Positions 19,401 through 26,421 of a DNA stretch of 64,000 bases are shown one piece after another (within the stretch, counting starts at the first letter, position 1; every line of letters starts with the position of its first letter). A program made the translations under genes and the position numbers. The stretch spans positions 1 through 64,000 of the forward strand of contig NZ_JAGIQA010000013.1 of the NCBI RefSeq assembly GCF_017814975.1, written 5' to 3'. The stretch comes from Cupriavidus consociatus. GTDB taxonomy: Bacteria > Pseudomonadota > Gammaproteobacteria > Burkholderiales > Burkholderiaceae. Below the pieces are notes generated by a model. The model was given only the letters and a program-made list of their open reading frames with translations, was not told where the DNA came from and did not search any database.

Positions 19401-19552
19401 GGCGAAAAGCGGGTGACCTGGGCGGCCCCGGCAGGCTGGACGCCGGCGAGCAGTGCGAGCGCGGCGCCCAGCGCCAATGCCGCGGCGCAAGACGCGCGCG
19501 CTGGCTGCTTCCTGCCAGGGTTCCGACCGGCTCCGGCGACGATTCCCTTCAT
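13466..19552 (-). CDS. Bacterial alpha-2-macroglobulin family protein (YfhM-like), thioester type
   Basis: A 2028-residue exported protein. A signal peptide (residues 18-45, ending AGAAQ) is followed by tandem macroglobulin-like domains. The thioester motif CLEQ is in FTCLEQRASKAIGL, the bacterial equivalent of GCGEQ. A disordered acidic insert (near SGDEEMDDADQADDGQ) and a C-terminal receptor-binding-like domain are visible. Such proteins trap attacking proteases in the periplasm. The enterobacterial YfhM is an inner-membrane lipoprotein, but here no lipobox cysteine follows the hydrophobic core, so it is probably soluble periplasmic. The start at 19552 gives the signal peptide. It heads the operon with the YhhN and pbpC genes. 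Confidence 0.93.
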   Translation of the reverse strand: MKGIVAGAGRNPGRKQPARASCAAALALGAALALLAGVQPAGAAQVTRFSPEGTVGQVRQVAIRFDEAMVPMGDVQAAAPAAVSCTGASTSGQARWVDAKNWVYDFASDLPPGVRCSVRMRTGLKSVAGTAYAGKPEYRFETGGPTVIASRPSGGEIEEDQVFALRFNGPATPVSVREHAWCQAQGLGERIPVRLLAGKERDDLLAAIHWTRLARPAPDAVHLLACQQRLPAAARVQLVLGAGIATPSGVATRDERRFDYTVREPFTASFSCEREHAQSPCTPLRPMSVTFSAPVPRKLAERVVLKTPSGPRAPQFDPDLAPDASVSALSFAAPFAEKAQFTIEIPKEMKDDSGRTLSNADLFPLKVATASMPPLAKFAAAPFGVVERFGELPRGKAPADYPPLLPVTLRNVEADLAVRGIQARAGTVMKLRVDDDAAVMQWLGLVRRMHESSYTRGELDAVLAGRSPYRVSNPRNAVPIETRSVSLLERASGVQKLAVPKPSGDGPRPFEVVGIPLPEPGFHVVEIASPMLGAALLGKRAPMYVRTAALVTNLGVHFKLGRSLGNEDDGSRSGLAWVTALDDGKPVADAAVAVRDCSGRLLGEGRTDASGVVRFARLEAVPESNCDQNGLSGYFVSARIAAAHPQARGKADMAFVMSDWNRGIEAWRFNVPTDTGIAPTVRAHTIFDRTLLRAGETVSMKHLIRAETAQGFALPPASRPLPTRVVIRHDGSGQTYELPLQWRPTATGGRSAESTFQVPPAAKLGVYTVELETQPSQQTQQGEGASGRNEGSRTYPSGSFRVEAFRLPVLAGTLQLAGKAGAAIAPAELPVGVEIHYLSGGGAAGLPVRVSALLRDKSVSFPGYDEFSFNPPRPQRESVSGDEEMDDADQADDGQKLVADKLPLTLDKSGNGTVTLRKLPKTDAPRDLVLEAGFSDPNGEIQTLRQTVPLWPAGVVVGIRTEGWVSVKQKLAVHGVVLDLSGKPVADAPVKLNARARITTSARKRVVGGFYRYDNRTETRDLGTVCETRTDAQGRARCEVALEQAGQVELVASARDKEGRTAQAASTVWVTRQGELWFGGENHDRIDLLPEKKSYAPGDTAVFQVRMPFRHATALVAVEREGVYQTQMVELHGSDPTVRVQVRAEWGPNVYVSVLALRGRLHEVPWYSFFTWGWRQPGEWWRAFRSEGREYAAPTALVDLSKPAFRLGLAEIRVGNAGHRLDVAVTPDKTTYPVRGKARVAIQVRLPDGKPAANGEVALAAVDQALLELMPNTSWDLLDAMLQRRSYGVETSTAQMEIIGRRHYGRKAVPAGGGGGKSPTRELFDTLLLWNPRVQLDAEGRASLEVPLNDSLTSFRIVAVADLGLGRFGTGSATIAATQDLQVISGLPLLVREDDRYRAMFTLRNTTKRAMTVQASARATLLGNDGTLPAQTVQIPAGEAREIGWDVTAPTLLAYARSGTVMWEVQASEQGGGKAGDRIKVSQQIVPAVPVTVQQATLAQVAPSLSVPVKTPPGALADPAGKVRGGLQVNFQSSLAGGMPGVREWFRNYPFTCLEQRASKAIGLNDTAAWEALMTQLPSYLDANGLASYFPLASDSDHGSEVLTAYLLAVTDEAARAGLALRIPDAQRAQMERGLADFVAGRIRRDSWSPVGGTQYLEVRKLAALEALSRTGHAQPRMLDAIQILPAQWPTSALLDWTLLLTRMTDIPQRDQRLAEAQQLLRSRLTVQGTRLAFSTERNDNWWWMMAGGDTNAARLLALATELQGWKEDAPQLATGLIGRQVRGAWGTTTANAWGMLAVTRFAQVFEKTPVAGSTRVSVSNVADGTRSFDWARAQRNDGVAQGSVDLPWPAGADGGTLQVEQAGAGHPWATVQALAAVPVTAPLAAGYRIKRTVTPQEQSVSGKWSRGDVYRVKLEIDAQADMTWVVVSDPVPAGATILGGGLGRDSQIATRGERRKGVAWPAYTERTPQAYREYFGYLPKGTVSVEYTVRLNNAGEFSLPPSRVEAMYAPDVFGVAPNARLVVGARP

Positions 19553-19698
19553 CCTGCCATCCCTCCCTTTTCCGCCACTTTGTGGCACCCGGCGAGGGTG
19601 ACACGCACGCCACAGGAGTGCAACACCGGCGCGCAATCCTGCAAGGCGCCCCGGGAAAAAGATTCAACGCGGATTCCGTGCCGACTCAGAGTGCCGGC

Positions 19699-20184
19699 TC
19701 AGCGCAGGTGCGACAGCGGCAGCGCCCCCTCGCACTTGATCGCGGTCAGCACGATATTGGAACGCACGCTCTCCACGCCGGGCACCCGCATCAGCCGCTT
19801 CATGGTGAATTCCGCCAGCGTCGGCAGGTCCGGCACGACCACGCGGATCAGGTAATCGGCCTCCCCCGCCACCGAGTAGCACTCCTGCACCTCTTCCAGC
19901 AGCAGGATTTCCTCGCGGAAGCGCTCGACGATGGTGTCGCCGTGGTGCGCCAGCTTGACGCTGATAAAGACCAGCACGCCCAGCCCCAAGGCCTGGGTCG
20001 ACAGGCTGACGCGATAGCCGGTGATGACGCCATCGGCTTCCAGCCGCGCGAGGCGGCGGCCGACCTGGCTGGGCGACAGATGCACGCGCTCGGCCAGTTG
20101 CTGGTGGGTGGAGCGGCCGTCGGCCTGCAGCGCGGCCAGAAGGGCCAGGTCGAAGGGGTCGAGAGAGACGCTTTGGGCAGTCAT
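19699..20184 (-). CDS. Lrp/AsnC-family transcriptional regulator
   Basis: A 161-residue AsnC/Lrp regulator. The helix-turn-helix (residues 5-60) contains LLAALQADGRSTHQQLAERV and LSPSQVGRRLARLE, then the RAM ligand-binding domain with GEADYLIRVVVPDLPTLAEF. It is divergent from phhA and so probably controls phenylalanine hydroxylation in response to an aromatic amino acid (inference from position). ATG 20184 is used, since the residues upstream of it do not belong to the family. The 169-bp divergent region contains an 11-bp-spaced direct repeat. Confidence 0.9.
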   Translation of the reverse strand: MTAQSVSLDPFDLALLAALQADGRSTHQQLAERVHLSPSQVGRRLARLEADGVITGYRVSLSTQALGLGVLVFISVKLAHHGDTIVERFREEILLLEEVQECYSVAGEADYLIRVVVPDLPTLAEFTMKRLMRVPGVESVRSNIVLTAIKCEGALPLSHLR

Positions 20185-20254
20185 ACACAAATTCCGCACT
20201 GAGTCATCGCATCACGCACGTTACATGCACGATGGACTCGAGACAAGCCGATTT

Positions 20255-20274
20255 TGCGGCATATATGCGGCATA
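20255..20274. promoter_or_regulatory. Direct repeat TGCGGCATA in the asnC-phhA intergenic region
   Basis: TGCGGCATA occurs at 20255-20263 and again at 20266-20274, one helical turn apart, with an ATATAT centre. AsnC/Lrp proteins bind repeated AT-centred sites on one DNA face, so this is a candidate operator for the divergent regulator. Confidence 0.5.
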
Positions 20275-20353
20275 CCGTCACTAAACTACGCAGTAAATCC
20301 GCATTTGAGGCTGCCGCGCCGCAGCGATCACGCATAACAGGAGACACAAACCC

Positions 20354-21286
20354 ATGTCCGCACCCTCCATGGCCGCCGAAGCCCCCGCCGCCTTCCAGGG
20401 CACCCTCACCGACAAGCTGCGGGAACAGTTCGACGAAGGCCTGCTGTCCGGCCAGTCGCTGCGCCCCGACTTCACCATCGCGCAACCGGTGCACCGCTAC
20501 ACCAGCACCGACCACGCCATCTGGCGCAAGCTGTACGAGCGCCAGGCGTCGATGCTGCAAGGCCGGGTCAGCGACGAATTCCTGCAAGGCCTGGCCACGC
20601 TGGGCATGGAGAAGGACCGCGTGCCGGATTTCGGCCAGCTCAACGAGACCCTGATGCGCGCCACCGGCTGGCAGGTGGTTGCCGTGCCCGGGCTGGTGCC
20701 GGACGAGGTGTTCTTCGAGCACCTGGCCAACCGCCGTTTCCCGGCCAGCTGGTGGATGCGCAAGCCCGAGCAGCTGGACTACCTGCAGGAGCCGGACTGT
20801 TTCCACGACGTGTTCGGCCATGTGCCGCTGCTGATCAACCCGGTCTTTGCCGACTACATGGAGGCCTACGGCAAGGGCGGCCTGAAGGCGGCCGGCATGG
20901 GTGCGCTCGACATGCTGTCGCGCCTGTACTGGTACACGGTGGAGTTTGGCCTGATCCGCACCGAGCAAGGGCTGCGCATCTACGGCGCGGGCATCGTGTC
21001 GAGCCAGGGCGAATCGATCTACAGCCTGGATTCGGCCAGCCCCAACCGGATCGGCTTCGATGTGCGCCGCATCATGCGCACACGCTATCGCATCGACACG
21101 TTCCAGAAGACCTACTTCGTGATCGACAGCTTCGAGCAGCTGTTCGACGCGACCCGGCCGGACTTCGCCCCGCTGTACCAGGAACTGCGCGCGCAGCCTA
21201 CGCTAGGCGCCGGCGACGTAGTGCCGGGCGACCAGGTGATCAATGTCGGCACCCGCGAAGGCTGGGCCGACACCGACGACATCTGA
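20354..21286 (+). CDS. phhA: Phenylalanine-4-hydroxylase
   Basis: A 310-residue monomeric bacterial aromatic amino acid hydroxylase, longer at both ends than the catalytic core. The iron site motif HDVFGHVPLLINPVFADYM (two His ligands) and the downstream acidic ligand region YWYTVEFGLI are intact. It converts L-Phe to L-Tyr with O2 and tetrahydropterin. phhB follows 143 bp downstream and recycles the pterin cofactor; a divergent AsnC-type gene lies upstream. The ATG at 20354 follows an ACAGGAGA Shine-Dalgarno. Confidence 0.97.
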   Translation: MSAPSMAAEAPAAFQGTLTDKLREQFDEGLLSGQSLRPDFTIAQPVHRYTSTDHAIWRKLYERQASMLQGRVSDEFLQGLATLGMEKDRVPDFGQLNETLMRATGWQVVAVPGLVPDEVFFEHLANRRFPASWWMRKPEQLDYLQEPDCFHDVFGHVPLLINPVFADYMEAYGKGGLKAAGMGALDMLSRLYWYTVEFGLIRTEQGLRIYGAGIVSSQGESIYSLDSASPNRIGFDVRRIMRTRYRIDTFQKTYFVIDSFEQLFDATRPDFAPLYQELRAQPTLGAGDVVPGDQVINVGTREGWADTDDI

Positions 21287-21429
21287 GTCCGAGGGCACCT
21301 GCCCCGCTTCCCGCTTTGTGAAACAATGCCGGCATGCCCGCCGCCACGGCGCGGGCGGGCCGGCTGTCCGCTTTGGCGGCGTCCTCGGACGCTGCCTGCC
21401 GATTTTCCAAGACTTAGATCGAGCCCACC

Positions 21430-21735
21430 ATGACCCCTCTTTCTCCGCAAGCCCGAGCCACGCTGCTCGCCGAACTGCCCGGCTGGACCACAGTCCAGGA
21501 CCGCGACGCGATCTTCAAGCGCTTTACCTTCCACGACTTCAATGCCGCCTTCGGTTTCATGACGCGCGTGGCGATCCAGGCCGACAAGGCCGACCACCAT
21601 CCCGAGTGGTTCAACGTCTACAACCGCGTCGACATCACGCTGTCGACCCACGACGCCAATGGCCTCACGCAGCGCGACATCGACCTGGCCCACTTTATCG
21701 AGCGCGCCGCGGCGGCGCTGGTGGTGCCGGAATGA
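21430..21735 (+). CDS. phhB: Pterin-4a-carbinolamine dehydratase
   Basis: A 101-residue protein of normal PCD/DCoH length. The active-site motif [20 protein letters not shown] is intact, followed by [13 protein letters not shown]. It dehydrates the 4a-hydroxy-tetrahydropterin made by PhhA so that the cofactor can be reduced again. It sits directly after phhA on the same strand. Confidence 0.96.
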   Translation: MTPLSPQARATLLAELPGWTTVQDRDAIFKRFTFHDFNAAFGFMTRVAIQADKADHHPEWFNVYNRVDITLSTHDANGLTQRDIDLAHFIERAAAALVVPE

Positions 21736-21885
21736 GAGCCTGCGCGGCAGCAGATATCCGGGCGGATGTAGGCAAACCGTAAGGAAGCAGCGGTCCGCGC
21801 CTAGTACAATCTGCGGCAGGCCCGCACCTGCGTGTGCTGCATGGGCCCTCCTTCCAGCCATGCCCAACCTCCTGCCCGAGCCGCC

Positions 21886-22590
21886 ATGCGTATCCTGCTG
21901 ATCGAGGACGACCGCCAGATTGCCAGCGGCGTCGAAGCCGGCCTGTCCCGCGCCGGCCACCAGGTACGCGTCGTCCACGACGGCGTCTATGCCACCGAAC
22001 ACCTGCTGCGAGAGCAGCACGACCTGGTCATCCTCGACCTGGGCCTGCCCGGGATCGACGGCATGACCCTGCTGGCGCGCTACCGCGCCCGCAACCGCAC
22101 CACCCCGGTCATCATCCTGACCGCGCGCGACGAGCTGGAAGACAAGCTCTCGGGCCTGAACGCCGGTGCCGACGACTATCTGATCAAACCCTTCGCCCTG
22201 CCCGAGCTGGAAGCGCGCGTGCGCGTGCTGCTGCGCCGCAGCCAGCATGGCGAGGCCGCGCCCGAGCGCGACGTGCGCCTGGGCCGCCTGCGCCTGTCCG
22301 GCAACGACCGCCGCATGTTCATCGACGCCCGGCCGCTGGAACTGTCGCCGCGCGAGTTCGCGGTGCTCGAGCTGCTGCTGCAGCGCCAGGGCCGCGTGGT
22401 CAGCAAGGCGCAGCTGCAGGACCACCTGGCCACCTTTGCCCACCCCGCCGGCGAAGGCGGCGATACCGTGGGCGACACCGCGATCGAGGTCTACGTGCAC
22501 CGCGTGCGCAAGAAGCTCGAGGAGAGCGATGTCGAGATCATGACCGTGCGCGGCTTCGGCTACCTGCTGCAGATCCGCGCCGGCCAATGA
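21886..22590 (+). CDS. OmpR-family response regulator (QseB/TctD-like)
   Basis: A 234-residue response regulator. The receiver domain has acidic residues in IEDD, phospho-acceptor Asp51 in VILDLGLPG, and Lys in DYLIKPFALPELEARV. The C-terminal winged helix is of the OmpR type, with LELSPREFAVLELLLQRQG and VYVHRVRKKLEE. The start MRILLIEDD at 21886 matches the family. The sensor kinase gene follows 83 bp downstream. Similarity is to QseB/TctD proteins; the signal is unknown. Confidence 0.93.
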   Translation: MRILLIEDDRQIASGVEAGLSRAGHQVRVVHDGVYATEHLLREQHDLVILDLGLPGIDGMTLLARYRARNRTTPVIILTARDELEDKLSGLNAGADDYLIKPFALPELEARVRVLLRRSQHGEAAPERDVRLGRLRLSGNDRRMFIDARPLELSPREFAVLELLLQRQGRVVSKAQLQDHLATFAHPAGEGGDTVGDTAIEVYVHRVRKKLEESDVEIMTVRGFGYLLQIRAGQ

Positions 22591-22673
22591 AAGCGTTCCT
22601 GCCGCTTGCGCCACCCGGCGCTCGGCCCTGATCCCCGGCCCGGTTTCTGGCCCTGATTCCGGCCCAACTGGCA

Positions 22674-24332
22674 ATGTGGCCCCGCTCCCGCACCTCCACC
22701 CGAGTTTCCTGGCGCACCGCTTCGCGCATCGCAACGCGGAACGTGCGCCCCGCTTCCGCCGCGGCTGACCCCGCCGGCGCCGCGCCCGCATCGGCGCGTC
22801 AGGCCGCCCGTCCCGGCTCCAATATCAGCCTGCGCGTACACCTGCTGCGCGCACTGGCGACGCCGCTGTTCGCGCTGGTGCTGACCAGCGGCTCGCTGTC
22901 CTACTGGCTGGCGGCGCACTACACCACGCAGGTGTTCGACCGGGCGCTGTATGGCGTGGCCAACAACATCGCCCAGCAGATCCGCATCGCCGGCCCGCGG
23001 CTGGAGCAGGACATTCCGATGATCGCGCAGACGCTGGTCGAGGCCGAGGGCACCGACCGCATCTACTGGCGCATCCACGGGCCCGATGGCCTGATCGGCG
23101 GCATGGACACGTGGCTCGGCTACGGCACCGGCCAGACCACGCTGCACGATGCCCGGCTGTTCTACGCCTGGTTCAGCGGGCGCCAGGTACGCGCGGTACG
23201 GCTGCCGGTGATGCTGCCCAGCGCCGCGGTGGACGAGCTCGGCACCAGCGAGGCCGGCAAGCCCGCGCGCGGGCCCATCGTGGTCGAGGTGGCCGAGCTG
23301 CTGGACCGGCGCGAGACCGCCGCCAACGAGATCCTGCTGTCGGTATCGGTGCCGCTGATCTTGCTGCTGCTGGTCGGCAGCCTGATCCTGTCGCACGTGC
23401 TCAAGGAAGAGCTGGTGCCGCTGCAGATCCTGGCCGACAAGCTCAACCGCCAGACCGCGCGCTCGCTGGCGGCGCTGGACGAAACCCAGGTGCCGGCCGA
23501 GGTGGCACCGCTGATCCGCGGCCTGAACGCGCTGCTGGCGCGGCTGCGCGACGCCCTCGATGCGCAGCGCAAGTTCATCGCCGATGCCGCGCACCAGCTG
23601 CGCACGCCGCTGACCGCGGTCAAGCTGCATGCCGACCGCGCCATGGAAGCCGATTCGCCGGATGTCGCCCGGCATGCCCTGCGCGAAGTCCAGACCGCCG
23701 CCGACCGCGCGGTGCGTCTGTCGAACCAGCTGCTGTCGCTGGCGCGCGCAGAGCCTGGTCTGTCGCTGGAGCGGCTGGGGCCGGTGGAGCACTTCGACCT
23801 GGCGGAGCTTGCCTTCGAGATCGGCGCCGAATGGGTGCCCCAGGCGCTCGCGCGACGCATCGACCTGGGTTTCGAGATCCTGCCCGGGCCAACCTTCACC
23901 GGCAGCACGCCCGCGGTCGTGCGCGGGAACCGCCTGCTGATGCGCGAGGCACTGTCCAACCTGATCGACAATGCGGTGAAGTACGTTCCGGCCGGCGGCC
24001 GCATCACGGTGCGCGCAGGCGGCGAGGCCATGGGTCACCGCGGCATGGCGGTGGTGATGATCGAAGACAACGGGCCCGGCATCCCGCCGCAGCGGCGCGA
24101 AGAGGTATTCAAGCGCTTCTTCCGCGGCGACCGCGCGGCGCAGAGTGGCGGTGCCGGCCTGGGGCTGGCCATCGTGCACGAGATTGTCACCCTGCACCAG
24201 GGCACCATCCATATCGAGGATGTGCCGCAGCAGCCGGCCAGCCCGCGGGGGACCGAGGACAAGCCGGAGCGCCGGCCGGTCATGCGCTTTGTGATCCGGA
24301 TCCCGTGCGAGCCGGCAGGGATGGCCGGCTGA
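22674..24332 (+). CDS. Sensor histidine kinase (QseC/TctE-like, 2CSK_N sensor)
   Basis: A 552-residue membrane sensor kinase. Two transmembrane segments (about 55-80 and 220-245) flank a periplasmic sensor region like the 2CSK_N domain of TctE. After a HAMP linker comes the H-box FIADAAHQLRTPLTAVKLHA, then the N-box region LMREALSNLIDNAVKY, the G1 motif IEDNGPGIPP and the G2 region GGAGLGLAIVHEIV. All catalytic boxes are intact. The N-terminal 45 residues are Ala/Arg-rich and the true start may be later. It is the partner of the response regulator just upstream and converges with the SET-domain gene. Confidence 0.92.
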   Translation: MWPRSRTSTRVSWRTASRIATRNVRPASAAADPAGAAPASARQAARPGSNISLRVHLLRALATPLFALVLTSGSLSYWLAAHYTTQVFDRALYGVANNIAQQIRIAGPRLEQDIPMIAQTLVEAEGTDRIYWRIHGPDGLIGGMDTWLGYGTGQTTLHDARLFYAWFSGRQVRAVRLPVMLPSAAVDELGTSEAGKPARGPIVVEVAELLDRRETAANEILLSVSVPLILLLLVGSLILSHVLKEELVPLQILADKLNRQTARSLAALDETQVPAEVAPLIRGLNALLARLRDALDAQRKFIADAAHQLRTPLTAVKLHADRAMEADSPDVARHALREVQTAADRAVRLSNQLLSLARAEPGLSLERLGPVEHFDLAELAFEIGAEWVPQALARRIDLGFEILPGPTFTGSTPAVVRGNRLLMREALSNLIDNAVKYVPAGGRITVRAGGEAMGHRGMAVVMIEDNGPGIPPQRREEVFKRFFRGDRAAQSGGAGLGLAIVHEIVTLHQGTIHIEDVPQQPASPRGTEDKPERRPVMRFVIRIPCEPAGMAG

Positions 24333-24345
24333 AGCGCCTCCCGCC

Positions 24346-24849
24346 TTACTTCTTCTTTTTCTTGTCTTTCGGCGCCAGCATGGTGCCGCGGCACTGCGGG
24401 CTGCCGCAGCGGCACTCGAATTCCTTCTTCAGCTTGGCCGTATAGCGCGCCTCGATCACCAGCCCGTAGTCATAGAACAGCTCTTCGCCCTGGGCGATAT
24501 CGCGCAGCGCGTGGATATAGACGCGGCCCTTCTTTTCGCGCGCCTCGCAGTTGGGCTCGCAGGCGTGGTTGATCCAGCGCGCGCGGTTGCCGCCGAACTT
24601 GGCGTCGATGACGCTGCCGTCGTCCAGGCTGAAGTAGAAGGTGTGGTTGGGATCGCTGGGATCGTGCGGGTGGCGCTCCAGCGCCTTCTTCCACGAGATG
24701 TGCTCGCCCTTGTACTCGATCACGCGCTCGCCTTCAGCGATCGGGGCGATCGCGTATACGCCCTTGCCGTGCACGCCCGACTGGCGCACCTCGATCCGGT
24801 CGCTCGCTGTCTTCTTGCCCGCTGCCTTCTGCTTTGCCTTGTCCGCCAT
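24346..24849 (-). CDS. SET-domain protein-lysine methyltransferase
   Basis: A 167-residue protein that is almost entirely a SET domain. Visible motifs are SGVHGKGVYAIAPIAEGERV, the AdoMet-site motif RWINHACEPNCEA (NHxxxPN), ELFYDYG (catalytic Tyr region) and a post-SET cysteine cluster CRCGSPQCRG, which with another Cys binds zinc in eukaryotic enzymes. Both ends are lysine-rich (MADKAKQKAAGKK and KDKKKKK). Bacterial SET enzymes are known to methylate histones or H1-like and HU-like proteins. The HU gene hupB is about 1 kb away. The substrate here is unknown. Start 24849 was chosen because the domain starts soon after it. Confidence 0.92.
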   Translation of the reverse strand: MADKAKQKAAGKKTASDRIEVRQSGVHGKGVYAIAPIAEGERVIEYKGEHISWKKALERHPHDPSDPNHTFYFSLDDGSVIDAKFGGNRARWINHACEPNCEAREKKGRVYIHALRDIAQGEELFYDYGLVIEARYTAKLKKEFECRCGSPQCRGTMLAPKDKKKKK

Positions 24850-24923
24850 TTGACTTCCCGTGCGTGTCGCTTGCCTGTGCCGGCCGTTCCGGCGCGATCG
24901 GCATGATACCGGCGTGGCCGCGG

Positions 24924-25541
24924 CACGTATACGTGACCCCGGGTTAACGGCGCGCACCCGCGCCTGGGACGTATACGACCCACTCGCGACCTGGTCACGC
25001 AGGCCTCGCGCATGTGGATAAACACGCCTCCTTCTGTGGAAAAGCACGCGGATTCGATGTGGGCTGCCTGGGGCTCGCATGGGGATGCCTCGGGCATAAG
25101 TCGGAGGTGTTTACCGCGAGACCTCATCCGGAAGGCTGACTCATCCACTGAGACCAACACTGGATACGACCACTTCTCGTTTACGTAAACCATTGACGGC
25201 AAAGACGTTTACGTGGTTTTCCACAGGCAGGGGCGCTGTTTACCTACTACCACTATCTGTATACATGAAAGAAAGATGTAAACCGAAAGACAGACCCAGG
25301 GCAGCGGCAGGCGTCCGGCACGTATACCCCGTGACCGGGGTTGCCGTATACGCGCGGTTGAACGACACGACGCGGACTCGGGCATGCATCAGCTGAATAC
25401 ACCTCTCAGACGTGAGACCACAGTGCCCAACCCGCATGCAACATAGTGCAGTTGAGCGGTGGGGCTTCTGAGCGCGTGCAGGCGCGTTTACGTACTGACG
25501 GCTTCCCCAGGCCCCGTCGCCATCGCAGAGGGGCTGTAAAC
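24924..25541. repeat. Cluster of 13 GTWTAC / GTAAAC hexamers (iteron-like)
   Basis: The cores start at 24927, 24971, 25109, 25179, 25185 (inverted), 25207, 25238, 25259, 25278 (inverted), 25322, 25346, 25486 and 25536 (inverted). Several are extended to CGTWTACG. Two copies form perfect 12-bp palindromes, CACGTATACGTG (24924-24935) and GTTTACGTAAAC (25179-25190). Fewer than one such hexamer would be expected by chance in this length. Spacing is irregular, so it is a binding-site cluster rather than a simple tandem repeat. Confidence 0.85.
25013..25225. other. DnaA-box-like sites within the hexamer cluster
   Basis: TGTGGATAA at 25013-25021 is a perfect consensus DnaA box (TTATCCACA) in reverse orientation. 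TGTGGAAAA (25035-25043) and TTTTCCACA (25217-25225) are single-mismatch versions. They lie among the GTWTAC hexamers. Confidence 0.6.
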
Positions 25542-25881
25542 GCCTCTGCAGCGCTCTATGGCCATGTAACGCCCTTTAGGGGGGCTATCTACCTGGCGGT
25601 ATTGCTGCCTGCCAGTGCAGCCCCATGTGGCAGCCCCTGCGCTCGATGCGAGGCGTTTGCGCCACAACGGCGGCGCTCAGAACCTGCCCTGCCGACGCGT
25701 CGATTTGCCGCCAGCCACGGCCTGATGCGGCCTGGCGCAACCCTGCAGGTAACAATCTGTTCCCGGTGCGCCTTGTCCGACACGGTATCATGTGGCCCGC
25801 GGCGTCTTTGCCGGGGCGGCGCCAGCCTGGCTGCTGCCGACCGGCACGCCTGTGTTTTATCAACTCGATACGGAGTGAAGC

Positions 25882-26160
25882 ATGACGAAAACCGAACTGA
25901 TCGACGCTATCGCAGCCGGTGTGGACGGTCTCACCAAGGCCAAGGCAGAACAGGCACTGAACGTGACCCTGTCGGCCATCATGGACGCCGTGGCCAAGGG
26001 CGATACGCTCAGCCTCATCGGCTTTGGCACGTTCAGCAAGGGCGAGCGTGGCGAGCGCATGGCGCGCAACCCGCGTACCGGTGAAGAAATCAAGGTGGAA
26101 GCCGCCAAGACCGTGAAGTTCAAGGCCGGCCAGAAGTTCAAGGACGCTGTCAACCAGTGA
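25882..26160 (+). CDS. hupB: DNA-binding protein HU-beta
   Basis: A 92-residue HU-family nucleoid protein. It begins MTKTELIDAIAAGVDGLTKA and contains the DNA-binding arm signature GFGTFSKGERGERMARNPRTG, ending FKAGQKFKDAVNQ. It bends and compacts DNA as a dimer. A good Shine-Dalgarno (GGAG) precedes the ATG at 25882. It has about ten lysines on the surface, which makes it a possible substrate for the nearby SET methyltransferase (inference). A weak hairpin terminator follows at 26166. Confidence 0.97.
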   Translation: MTKTELIDAIAAGVDGLTKAKAEQALNVTLSAIMDAVAKGDTLSLIGFGTFSKGERGERMARNPRTGEEIKVEAAKTVKFKAGQKFKDAVNQ

Positions 26161-26165
26161 GCCTG

Positions 26166-26196
26166 ACGGGCTGCATTGCACGGCCCGTGTTTGTTT
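26166..26196 (+). terminator. Probable hupB terminator
   Basis: Inverted repeat ACGGGC (26166-26171) and GCCCGT (26183-26188) followed by GTTTGTTT, 5 nt after the hupB stop. The stem is short, so it is only moderately convincing. Confidence 0.55.
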
Positions 26197-26263
26197 GACC
26201 CCGCCATGCCGCCGCCGGCCGCAAGCTTCGACCAGGGCGCAGGTGAGCGCCAGGCGGGGGACG

Positions 26264-26272
26264 TTATCCACA
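26264..26272 (+). other. Perfect DnaA box (TTATCCACA)
   Basis: An exact consensus DnaA box in the gap between hupB and the DUF2272 gene, 184 bp before the 12-bp array at 26448. Confidence 0.6.
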
Positions 26273-26421
26273 GCAGGGATCGACGATTTCTGCAGTATCC
26301 GCCGCATCGCTGAAGCCGTTGCCGAAGCGGTTGCGCGCCAGGTCTTCCAACAGGCGTCCAGCCAAGGCCGATGCAGGGCCGCTGCCAGGCCGGACAGGGC
26401 GCCGAGCCATGTGGGGCTTCC

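Larger units (their letters stand above)
24850..25881. other. 1-kb non-coding region between SET gene and hupB
   Basis: No convincing coding frame is seen. The region holds a dense cluster of GTWTAC/GTAAAC hexamers (24927-25541), several DnaA-box-like 9-mers and an AT-richer stretch near 25236-25290. The right part (25560-25880) should contain the hupB promoter, but no clear -35/-10 pair was found. Confidence 0.8.

Noticed and set aside
14759..19855. A 1698-residue plus-strand open frame antisense to the alpha-2-macroglobulin gene
   Set aside because: Arg/Gln/His-rich composition typical of antisense frames in high-GC DNA; the opposite strand carries a complete protein with signal peptide and thioester motif.
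25760..25791. hupB promoter (TATCAT as -10)
   Set aside because: No acceptable -35 at 16-18 bp spacing.
24850..25881. Small coding frames in the GTWTAC-rich region
   Set aside because: None has a plausible Shine-Dalgarno, codon use or recognisable domain; the DNA signal (repeated hexamers) better explains the region.
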